Assembly: GCA_003819975.1 (NCBI GenBank)
Contig: RPPU01000318.1
Location: forward strand, 1-5,801
DNA from: Desulfobacteraceae bacterium
Lineage (GTDB): Bacteria > Desulfobacterota > DSM-4660 > Desulfatiglandales > HGW-15
Direction: 5' to 3'
Length of the DNA stretch: 5,801 nt
The stretch's first letter is position 1, and every line of letters begins with the position of its first letter. The translations under genes and the position numbers were made by a program. The notes below the pieces were generated by a model, which did no database searches, had not been told where the DNA came from, and saw only the letters and a list, made by a program, of their open reading frames with translations. Shown in pieces: positions 1 through 5,801 of the stretch.

Positions 1-27
1 ATAATTCATTTCTTCGAACCGTTTCAT
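1..27 (-). CDS. Start of a downstream gene, cut by the window edge (J-domain-like N-terminus possible)
   Basis: Nine codons are visible, reading MKRFEEMNY, and the frame is still open at the window edge. The ATG shares four bases (ATGA, 24-27) with the TGA stop of the ParA-family ATPase, the classic arrangement for translational coupling. A strong GAGGT ribosome binding site lies at 32-36, four bases before the ATG, which favours this start over the in-frame ATG at 7-9, where only a weak GAAG-like sequence precedes. From memory, delta-proteobacterial MinD-like ATPases of this type are often followed by a gene whose product starts with a similar 'M+.F.xxxYYE.LE' stretch, a J-domain-like or helical N-terminus sometimes joined to a helix-turn-helix domain. 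Nine residues cannot prove that, so the product call is tentative while the existence of a gene is well supported. Confidence 0.6.
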
Positions 28-974
28 GCGGACCTCATGAGTTCGGTCAAATCCTGAACCGGCAGGGCGCCGGCGGAAGGGCCCAGGATTTTCGCGGAGA
101 TGTTTTGCAGGGCCGTGGCCGTGGCGGTATAAGGGTATTTGGCGATGTAGATCTCTTTTAAATAGATGGAATCATAGACCCGGTCGTCGTACTCGATATT
201 TTCCAAAAATTGAAAACGCGAATAGAAGTGACGGTTGCAGACCCTTTCGATCTTGTCGCCCAGGGTGGAGTCGGTCTGCTTGCGGAACTGGTTCAGTACG
301 AATTTCAGTTGAAATTCGGAGAGTCTTTGGCGCAGGATCGATCCGTGGGTTTGGTCCTGTTCGATGATGAATTCGACCACATCGGCGATATCCGAAGAGG
401 AGCGCACGTCATCTTGGCTGGTAATGCGCATAAAATCTTGAACCAAGCGGTTATACTCTTTTTGTTTGAGAAGTTGTTTGACCTTGCGCAGATAAACCGC
501 TTTGATGAAGCGAAAAGTGTTTTCAATGGAGGTCGGTTCCGGCGTGATCACGAAGAGCCCTTCATTGGAGGTGAGAAAAAAATCGAGGGTGTTGAAATTG
601 GTGCCGGCGCCCAGATCGATAAGAACATAATCATCGGGCAGTTTCTGAATGGCTTTGAGCAGTTTTATTTTTTGGGTATGAAAGAGGTTGGAGACCTCAA
701 TGGGGCAATTCAACGAGCTGATGAGCGAAAGGTTGGTGATGCCGGTGGGAACCGCCGTCTCGGAAAGATTCCGGACTCTTTTATTCAGAAAGTCGTTCAG
801 GTCGGTGGGAATGTGCCGGAGCCCAAAAAAAGTGTGCAGGTTGGCGCCCCCCAAGTCCAGGTCGATCAAGGCGACTTTTTTTCCTTTTTTGGCCAGCAAG
901 ACCCCTAAATTGGCAGTAATGAAGCTTTTGCCGCTACCGCCTTTTCCACCGCCTATGGGGAAAATTCGAGGCAT
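24..974 (-). CDS. MinD/FlhG-type ParA-family ATPase
   Basis: A 316-residue P-loop ATPase of the SIMIBI class. The deviant Walker A motif GGGKGGSGKS (residues 8-17) has both the signature lysine K11 and the P-loop lysine K16, as in MinD, FlhG and ParA. Switch I is LIDLDLGGANLH (36-47, with D38 and D40) and Walker B/switch II is VLIDLGAG (117-124), which is closer to FlhG (D..GAG) than to chromosomal ParA. Such proteins dimerise on ATP and position flagella, pili or other cell-surface machinery. Residues about 160-225 form a charged, probably helical insert not found in short MinD proteins but familiar from delta-proteobacterial homologues. The C-terminus shows no obvious MinD-like amphipathic membrane helix. 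The ATG at 972-974 is the first possible start, because an in-frame stop lies at 993-995; an AAAGG lies 14 bases upstream, a long spacing. The gene follows the PilZ-like gene after 117 bases and overlaps the next gene by ATGA. The family is certain; the target is not. Confidence 0.93.
   Translation of the reverse strand: MPRIFPIGGGKGGSGKSFITANLGVLLAKKGKKVALIDLDLGGANLHTFFGLRHIPTDLNDFLNKRVRNLSETAVPTGITNLSLISSLNCPIEVSNLFHTQKIKLLKAIQKLPDDYVLIDLGAGTNFNTLDFFLTSNEGLFVITPEPTSIENTFRFIKAVYLRKVKQLLKQKEYNRLVQDFMRITSQDDVRSSSDIADVVEFIIEQDQTHGSILRQRLSEFQLKFVLNQFRKQTDSTLGDKIERVCNRHFYSRFQFLENIEYDDRVYDSIYLKEIYIAKYPYTATATALQNISAKILGPSAGALPVQDLTELMRSA
32..36 (-). promoter_or_regulatory. Ribosome binding site of the coupled downstream gene
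   Basis: GAGGT on the minus strand, four bases before the ATG at 25-27 and inside the last codons of the ParA-family gene. It decides the start of the fragment at 1-27 and supports coupling of the two genes. Confidence 0.6.
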
Positions 975-1092
975 GTTTGGATCGATTACCTTTCACCAAT
1001 CACCGAGTTCTTCATCGCGCGACCCTCTGTGGCGGCGTCATCATGAGCTCGGGACTCTCGAGACCTCTGAAGGAAGTCTTGATTTGCAGGTT

Positions 1093-1404
1093 CTATAACA
1101 GTTCCAGGCCCACGAGACAATGCCCTCTTAAACGGCCTTCTTGGCTTTTCGTGATGTGATGGATGGCCGTGGCGCGGTAATCAAAGGGGCTCCTGTGATC
1201 ATCGGCGTAATATTTTATCTGCAACCGATCGCCTACTTTTAAACGGGTCAAGACGTCGGAATCTTCTTTGATCAACAGTTCAAGAGAGTTGGATTGGGTT
1301 CCCCATATGCGAAATTGATAAAGGAGGGGCGGATCATCCAGGCTGAATTCAGCGCTGTAATAAGTCCAGCACCGGTCAGCGAATCGGGGAGTGCTCATTT
1401 GCAT
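1093..1404 (-). CDS. Small PilZ-like domain protein, degenerate motif
   Basis: A 103-residue soluble protein with no signal peptide or membrane segment. The central and C-terminal part, from YQFRIWG (29-35) through LKVGDRLQIKYY (55-66) to HHITKSQEGRLRGHCLVGLELL (82-103), alternates short hydrophobic strands with turns, as in a PilZ beta barrel. It resembles small PilZ-annotated proteins I recall from sulfate-reducing bacteria. PilZ domains normally bind cyclic di-GMP through RxxxR and D/NxSxxG. Neither motif is intact: the second would fall around residues 36-42, where TQSNSLE stands. It may therefore not bind the nucleotide and may act as a protein-interaction barrel. ATG at 1402-1404 is chosen because GGAAAGG lies five bases before it; a second ATG two codons later is also possible. 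The gene precedes the ParA-family ATPase on the same strand, probably as its operon partner. The coding call is firm, the domain call moderate. Confidence 0.7.
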   Translation of the reverse strand: MQMSTPRFADRCWTYYSAEFSLDDPPLLYQFRIWGTQSNSLELLIKEDSDVLTRLKVGDRLQIKYYADDHRSPFDYRATAIHHITKSQEGRLRGHCLVGLELL

Positions 1405-1407
1405 GAT

Positions 1408-1433
1408 AGCCTTTCCATAGCCCAGATAAGGCC
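1408..1433 (-). promoter_or_regulatory. Ribosome binding site of the PilZ-like gene within a possible hairpin
   Basis: On the minus strand GGAAAGG (1410-1416) is placed five bases before the ATG. Part of it, AAGGCT (1408-1413), can pair with GGCCTT (1428-1433): five Watson-Crick pairs plus one G-U, with a 14-base loop. A second pair of arms upstream, TAAGG (1456-1460) and CCTTA (1442-1446), could compete for the same partners. The binding site itself is well supported; a regulatory fold is only a possibility, as the stems are short. Confidence 0.45.
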
Positions 1434-1483
1434 TCGAAAAATAAGGTTAGAAAATCCTTAAAACAGCATCACCCATAAATAAC

Positions 1484-1504
1484 TATTCGAAAATAGTACG
1501 AATA
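1484..1504. promoter_or_regulatory. Inverted repeat overlapping the -10 box, candidate operator
   Basis: TATTCG (1484-1489) and CGAATA (1499-1504) are perfect inverted copies separated by nine bases, giving a 21-base site with the predicted -10 box inside the spacer. That size and position suit a dimeric repressor. A second, nested inverted repeat, ACTATT-CGAA-AATAGT (1482-1497), shares the left arm and could form a small hairpin at the start of the transcript. I do not recognise the site as belonging to a known regulator. Confidence 0.4.
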
Positions 1505-1520
1505 TTGGCGTTTTTGTCAA
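1493..1520 (-). promoter_or_regulatory. Sigma-70-type promoter for the PilZ-like/ParA unit
   Basis: On the minus strand there is a perfect -35 hexamer TTGACA (1515-1520), a 16-base spacer (1499-1514) and TACTAT as -10 (1493-1498, four of six consensus bases). Transcription would start near 1486 and leave a leader of about 80 bases before the ATG of the PilZ-like gene. It lies in the only AT-rich gap of the window and points at the right genes. This is a prediction from sequence match alone. Confidence 0.55.
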
Positions 1521-1632
1521 TGAAATTCTGTTCAAAAAATAGCAGACATATCCATAGTATTGAGGGCTTAAAATTCATACAATGGCTTGTATTCAGGCCG
1601 GTTAAGTTTGTAGGCGAAAAGTTTTTTTTGAA

Positions 1633-4600
1633 TTATTTGAGCTGGAAAAGATCTTTAACTTTTTCAAGCACGGTTTGGGCATTTTCAAAATCAAACTGGC
1701 GGATCCGGCTTTCCAATTCATTGAGCCATGTTTCCGGCACATGATTCAGGAGCGCGGGTTTCAGGCTTTCAAAGGTCTCTTGCGAAGCCAGATCATTGGT
1801 TTGCAGTAAATGAGCCAGCGTGGTGAGCTGGCGGCTCTGAGTAAAGGGAGCGTTTTTATTGAGCGGCTGTTTCTTTAGGTCCGGACGAACCCGTTTACCG
1901 GCGGCAAGGACCTGCTCCAGGGCCAGATCGAATTGCGCCAGCAGAGGGGTCCAATCGGGCGGGATCGGTTGTTTCAGGGCGGTTTCTATGTCCAAGCTGG
2001 CTTGTTGCAGCTCTAGGGCTGCAATGTTTCCGGCCACGCCTTTGATGGTGTGGGCCAGGCGCGAGGCTTGATCTTTTTGACCTTGCGAAATGAGAGTCCG
2101 CATTGCCGCTCCGACCGCGGCATAATCCCTGCAAAAATCCAAAATGATTTCAACCAACAATTTTTGATTGCCCAACAAACGCTTCAAGGCCGTGGCCACG
2201 CAAAGGCCGGGCAGGTCCGGTAATAATTCGGGTTGGTCTTCCCGGGGGCCGGCCGCGGGTTCGGTCGGGGTTGTTTGTTCAGGGGTTTGCATTTTCTTTT
2301 TCCGCAACCAGTCCGCCATGACGGCGGTCAATTGCTCCACTTCAATGGGCTTGCTGACATAATCGTTCATGCCGGCAGCCAAGCATTTTTCGCGGTCGCC
2401 TTTCATGGCATGGGCGGTCATGGCAATGATGGGCAGATCCATAAAGCCCGGCAGCTTGCGGATCTCCCGGGTGGCGTCATACCCGTCCATCTCCGGCATT
2501 TGGATATCCATGAGCACCAGATCGTATCGTTTGGCTTTGACAGCCTCGATCGCCAACAAGCCGTTGCCGGCGGTTTCGACCCGCGCACCCATATTCGCAA
2601 GGATTTCAGTGGCCACGCGTTGGTTAATAAGATTGTCTTCAGCCAAAAGCACATAAGCCCCTTTGACCATCTCAAGGGCCGGGGTCTTTCGGGCGGGTCG
2701 GCGGGATTGTTCCGAAGGCTTTAGCACCCTTTTTCCGAATACATCCATGATGGTGTCCAACAGCACGGATTGTTTGATGGGTTTAAACAGAAAACCATTG
2801 GCTCCGGCCTCTTCGGCTTCCCGGATGATTTCTTCGCGGCCAAAGGCGGTCATGATAATAACGGGGATCTTGCTGAAGGCGTTCAGATTTCGAATCAGGC
2901 GGGTCGTTTCAATGCCGTCCAATCCGGGCATGCGCCAATCCATTAATATCAGATCGTAAGGCTCTTTAGGCGGGGTCGTTTGCAACATCTCCAGCACCTC
3001 TTGGCCGGATGCGGCCGAGACGCTCTGGAATGAAAAAGAAGAGAGCATTTCCTGCAGGATCAGGCGGGCGGTGTCGTTATCGTCCACGATCAAGACCTTT
3101 AACCCCGGGGCGGTTTCGGTAAAACCGATCGGTTCGGGCTGCGCTTGGGTATGAGTATTGAAAACAGCTTCAAAATAAAATCTGCTGCCGTTTCCGGGCC
3201 GGCTTTCCACTTGGATGGATCCGCCCATCATGCCGACCAATTGTTTGCAAATAGCGAGACCCAAGCCGGTGCCGCCGTACTTGCGGGTGGTGGAACCGTC
3301 TGCTTGCACAAAAGAGGAAAACAGTTTGGCGATCTGCTCCGGCGGGATGCCGATTCCGGAATCGCTGACGGAAAAGAGCAAGCGGACCGGATTTTCCGCG
3401 CCGGCGGTTTTTTCAACGCGGACAACGACTTCGCCTTGCTGGGTGAACTTAATCGCATTGTTGACCAGGTTGATCAGCACCTGGCGCAGGCGGGTGGGAT
3501 CGCCCACCAATAAATGGGGCGTGTCTTTGGCGATGGAAAGGACCAATTCAAGTTGTTTCTCGGCCGCCCGGTTGGAGAACATGTCGGAAAGACTATCCAT
3601 GACGGGATGCAGGTCAAATTCGGTTTGCTCGAGTTCCAGTTTGCCGGCTTCGATTTTGGAGAGATCCAGGATGTCGTTGATGATACCCAGAAGACTGCGG
3701 CCGGAATTTTTGATCAAGGTCAAATAGTCCCTTTGTTTATCCGATAAATCGGTCTCCAGGGCCAGATCGGTCAGGCCGATAATGGCGTTCAGGGGCGTGC
3801 GGATTTCGTGACTGGTGTTGGCCAGAAATTCGCTCTTGAGCTGAGTGGCGGCCGCGGCTTGTTTGGCCATTTCCTCGGCCCGGGCCGTGGCCTGGGCCAG
3901 TTCGGCCTTGTTCTTTTTGTTCAGCAGGATCTGTGAAATCAGGCTTGAAAATATTTCCAAAGGCCGCAGGGTTTCATCGGTCGGTTTTTTTCCGGATTTG
4001 GATTGATCCACGGAGATCATGCCGATGAGGTTGCCGTCCGGGTCGTTCATGCGGATGAAGAGCATATCTTGAGGGTGCCAGGCATTTTCGTCCCGGGGTT
4101 CGGGACCGGTGCCGAAGACCGCGGCTCGGGGGTCCAACACATCTTGTTTGGTATGCGGCAGATAACAACTGAAGCGCCCCAGGCTTTCGCCGGCGCGAAA
4201 AATATTTTCATAGTAAGACATGGGCATAACCACCGATCGGATGCGTTCTATCGTCTCTGAGTCAATGCCGGCATGACCGATGATATCGCGATAGGGCGGG
4301 GTCGGCTTGAAATAGGAGATGATCAGGCAATTGTAGTCGGAATATTCGACAATCGCCCGGCTGATGCGCTCAAAAACCGCTTCTTCGTCTTCCATGGAAA
4401 TAATCGCGGCGGCGGTCAGGCTGAAAGCCTCGGTTTGTCGGGAAAGGGTTTTGATCAGTTCCTCGCTGTCTTGCAGGGCTTCCAGGGCGCGTTTGTGTTC
4501 GATGGCCAAAGCGACTTGTTCCGAGACCGAGAGGAGGATTTCCATGTGCTTTTGATTATAAAGATCGGGCTGGGTGTAACTTTGAACCACCATGGCGCCC

Positions 4601-5801
4601 ACGACCTTTTCGCCTTTAATGGTCAAGGGCACGCCCAGCCAGACCTCGGATCTGGATCCTAAAGAATCAAGCTCTTGCGACTGGATTCCGGCTAATATTT
4701 CTTTCTTCTTCAGGAGCATGGGTTTTTTGTTGCGAATGATTTGCGAAGTCAGGTTTTTTAATTTACTGACGTTAAAAAGAACACTGAACTGAACATCATA
4801 GTTGTCTTTTTCATCCACATAATAGGCCATGGCCATCATGTCTTTTTCTTGGTCATACAATGTGATAAAAAAATTAGTGACATCCAGGACCCTGGAGAGA
4901 GTTGTATGAATGGATCGGTACAGTTCATTCAGATTGGGGGTGGTGTTGATGGCATTGGAGATGCTGAAGAGCGTACGGTTGATTTCTTCAGCCTGCTTGC
5001 GTTCCAGAAGCTCATGTTGCATAGCTTGATTCAGGCGGGCCTTTTCAATAGCCATGGCGATCTGCTCGGAAACCGATAGCAGAATATCCATGTGGCGCTT
5101 ATCGTAAAGATCCGGGTCCGTGTAACTTTGGACTGCCATGACGCCGATCACCTCTTTCCCTTCCATGATCAAGGGTACGCCCAGCCATATTTCAGCCGGT
5201 GTTCCGTTTAGAGGGGTGTTGGTCGTTTGAGCACGTGCAATGATCTCATCTTTCATGATCAAGATCGGCTTGCCCTTTGCGATGATCTCAGCAGTCATAG
5301 ATGTCGATTTACTGACATTCACTAAGGACCGGCCGTAATCCTGAACCGTGTCTTTTTCATCCACGTGATAGGGAAAAGAGACGGAATCGGTCTCTTTGTC
5401 ATAGAGGGCGATAAAAAAATTACTAACATCCAGAATCCGGGACAGGGTAGTGTGAATGGATTTATAAAGTTCGTCCAGATTGGAAGTGGTGTTAATGGCA
5501 TTGGAGATACTGAAAAGGACGCGGTTAATTCTTTCGGCGTGTTTGCGTTCGCCCAGCTCCTGTTGCATGGCTTCATACAGGCGGGCATTTTCAATGGCCA
5601 CGGCGCTCTGGTCGGCCAGGGTTTTCATGACCATAGCATCGGTCTGGTCAAAAGCGTCGGGCACGTCGCTTTGCAGGTCAAGCACTCCGATAGTCGTTTG
5701 TCCCGTGATAATGGGCACGGCCATCTCAGACCGTATGGAAACCGATTCTACGGAATAATAATGAGGATCCTTGGTGATATCGCCGCTTAATTGCACTTGC
5801 C
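1633..5801 (-). CDS. Multi-GAF hybrid sensor histidine kinase with two receivers and Hpt (5' end missing)
   Basis: The frame is open to the window edge; the GTG at 5794-5796 lies inside a GAF domain and is not a credible start. Counting from that codon, 1387 residues are visible. Order: C-terminal part of a GAF (1-76); two near-identical GAF modules (77-258, 259-440); a divergent GAF-like domain (about 455-622); a coiled linker; HisKA with [18 protein letters not shown] and phospho-accepting H663; HATPase_c with N box NLVNNAIKF (776-784), DSGIGIP (812-818) and GGTGLGL (841-847); REC1 (D905, D906, phospho-site D953, T983, K1005); REC2 (E1053, D1054, phospho-site D1097, T1127, K1149); Hpt with AHTIKG and H1249; and a helical tail (about 1320-1387). 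All catalytic and relay residues are intact. It should autophosphorylate in response to a ligand or partner sensed by the GAF array and relay phosphate to a separate response regulator, which is not in the window. No membrane segment is visible, so the seen part is cytoplasmic; upstream sensing or membrane domains may be missing. Confidence 0.96.
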   Translation of the reverse strand, partial: QVQLSGDITKDPHYYSVESVSIRSEMAVPIITGQTTIGVLDLQSDVPDAFDQTDAMVMKTLADQSAVAIENARLYEAMQQELGERKHAERINRVLFSISNAINTTSNLDELYKSIHTTLSRILDVSNFFIALYDKETDSVSFPYHVDEKDTVQDYGRSLVNVSKSTSMTAEIIAKGKPILIMKDEIIARAQTTNTPLNGTPAEIWLGVPLIMEGKEVIGVMAVQSYTDPDLYDKRHMDILLSVSEQIAMAIEKARLNQAMQHELLERKQAEEINRTLFSISNAINTTPNLNELYRSIHTTLSRVLDVTNFFITLYDQEKDMMAMAYYVDEKDNYDVQFSVLFNVSKLKNLTSQIIRNKKPMLLKKKEILAGIQSQELDSLGSRSEVWLGVPLTIKGEKVVGAMVVQSYTQPDLYNQKHMEILLSVSEQVALAIEHKRALEALQDSEELIKTLSRQTEAFSLTAAAIISMEDEEAVFERISRAIVEYSDYNCLIISYFKPTPPYRDIIGHAGIDSETIERIRSVVMPMSYYENIFRAGESLGRFSCYLPHTKQDVLDPRAAVFGTGPEPRDENAWHPQDMLFIRMNDPDGNLIGMISVDQSKSGKKPTDETLRPLEIFSSLISQILLNKKNKAELAQATARAEEMAKQAAAATQLKSEFLANTSHEIRTPLNAIIGLTDLALETDLSDKQRDYLTLIKNSGRSLLGIINDILDLSKIEAGKLELEQTEFDLHPVMDSLSDMFSNRAAEKQLELVLSIAKDTPHLLVGDPTRLRQVLINLVNNAIKFTQQGEVVVRVEKTAGAENPVRLLFSVSDSGIGIPPEQIAKLFSSFVQADGSTTRKYGGTGLGLAICKQLVGMMGGSIQVESRPGNGSRFYFEAVFNTHTQAQPEPIGFTETAPGLKVLIVDDNDTARLILQEMLSSFSFQSVSAASGQEVLEMLQTTPPKEPYDLILMDWRMPGLDGIETTRLIRNLNAFSKIPVIIMTAFGREEIIREAEEAGANGFLFKPIKQSVLLDTIMDVFGKRVLKPSEQSRRPARKTPALEMVKGAYVLLAEDNLINQRVATEILANMGARVETAGNGLLAIEAVKAKRYDLVLMDIQMPEMDGYDATREIRKLPGFMDLPIIAMTAHAMKGDREKCLAAGMNDYVSKPIEVEQLTAVMADWLRKKKMQTPEQTTPTEPAAGPREDQPELLPDLPGLCVATALKRLLGNQKLLVEIILDFCRDYAAVGAAMRTLISQGQKDQASRLAHTIKGVAGNIAALELQQASLDIETALKQPIPPDWTPLLAQFDLALEQVLAAGKRVRPDLKKQPLNKNAPFTQSRQLTTLAHLLQTNDLASQETFESLKPALLNHVPETWLNELESRIRQFDFENAQTVLEKVKDLFQLK
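4477..5022 (-). repeat. Tandem GAF duplication inside the kinase, second copy
   Basis: Encodes kinase residues 259-440, the in-frame partner of the copy at 5023-5568 with a period of 546 bases. Landmarks such as ERK, WLGVP and SVSEQ recur exactly 182 residues after their first occurrence. The central segment (about residues 319-380) has diverged from its partner, consistent with a change in what is sensed. Confidence 0.85.
5023..5568 (-). repeat. Tandem GAF duplication inside the kinase, first copy
   Basis: Encodes kinase residues 77-258 and is followed directly by the second copy. The two 182-residue copies align from end to end with no net gap; my hand count gives about 107 identical residues (59%). 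The most similar parts are the N-terminal [20 protein letters not shown] stretch and the C-terminal SVSEQ stretch; the middle, the expected ligand-pocket region, is the most different. Confidence 0.85.

Larger units (their letters stand above)
1405..1632. other. AT-rich intergenic region between the kinase and the PilZ-like gene
   Basis: It contains the predicted promoter, operator-like repeat and leader described separately, at its PilZ-proximal half. The kinase-proximal half (about 1521-1632) has a run of eight T at 1622-1629 just after the kinase stop and a weak inverted repeat ATACAA-TGGC-TTGTAT (1577-1592), but no GC-rich stem followed by a U-tract in the transcribed direction. No coding sequence or RNA gene was recognised. 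Confidence 0.6.

Noticed and set aside
210..908. Open frame of 232 codons on the plus strand
   Set aside because: It lies antisense to the ParA-family ATPase, whose Walker motifs prove the minus strand; its translation shows no recognisable domain and is a shadow of codon bias.
978..1050. Tiny minus-strand reading frames (8 and 10 codons) between the PilZ-like and ATPase genes as leader peptides
   Set aside because: They have no good ribosome binding site, no run of regulatory codons and no attenuator structure; such frames are expected by chance.
1040..1070. Palindromes GAGCTC and TCTCGAGA in the gap between the PilZ-like and ATPase genes
   Set aside because: They are short, do not form a stable stem with a U-tract, and do not sit at a promoter that I can recognise.
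1577..1629. Terminator for the kinase transcript
   Set aside because: The inverted repeats ATACAA-TGGC-TTGTAT and GGCTTG-TATT-CAGGCC are short, the second has a mismatch in the minus-strand RNA, and no U-tract follows in the transcribed direction. The run of T on the plus strand at 1622-1629 is A in that RNA and precedes the hairpins.
3145..4662. Several plus-strand open frames of 60-170 codons opposite the kinase
   Set aside because: They are antisense to conserved HisKA, HATPase and GAF coding sequence and show no family motifs.
5794..5796. GTG as the start of the kinase
   Set aside because: The frame stays open to the window edge, the codon falls in the middle of a GAF domain, and the following bases encode ordinary GAF sequence, so it is an internal valine.

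Overview
The window holds four genes or gene fragments, all on the minus strand, so transcription runs from the right edge to the left. In that order they are: a very large hybrid sensor histidine kinase whose start lies beyond the right edge (1633-5801); a 228-base AT-rich gap with a promoter-like and operator-like region; a small PilZ-like protein (1093-1404); a MinD/FlhG-type ParA-family ATPase (24-974); and the first nine codons of another gene that overlaps the ATPase stop by ATGA (1-27). I saw no RNA gene, mobile element, CRISPR array or convincing terminator.

The organism is most likely a Desulfobacterota-type (former Deltaproteobacteria) bacterium. This is inference from protein style: a multi-GAF phosphorelay kinase with two receivers and an Hpt domain, a MinD-like ATPase with a long helical insert of the kind found in delta-proteobacterial homologues, and a small PilZ-like protein ending in an HITK...GR.RGH.LVGLELL pattern that I recall from sulfate reducers. 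Base composition looks moderate and even across the coding parts, with a clear drop in the 1405-1632 gap. No marker fixes the genus.

The kinase reads GAF (partial), GAF, GAF, GAF-like, HisKA, HATPase_c, REC, REC, Hpt and a C-terminal helical tail. Its second and third GAF modules are a tandem duplication with an exact 182-codon period. All phosphorelay residues are present, so the protein should pass phosphate His to Asp to His and then to a response regulator that is not encoded here.

The three smaller genes look like a separate unit. Upstream of the PilZ-like gene is a perfect TTGACA -35 box, a 16-base spacer and a TACTAT -10 box, with a 6+9+6 inverted repeat centred over the -10. The leader RNA could fold over the ribosome binding site. 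The ATPase and the next gene are probably translationally coupled. A polarity or surface-localisation role for this unit is inferred from the families, and any link to the kinase rests only on adjacency.
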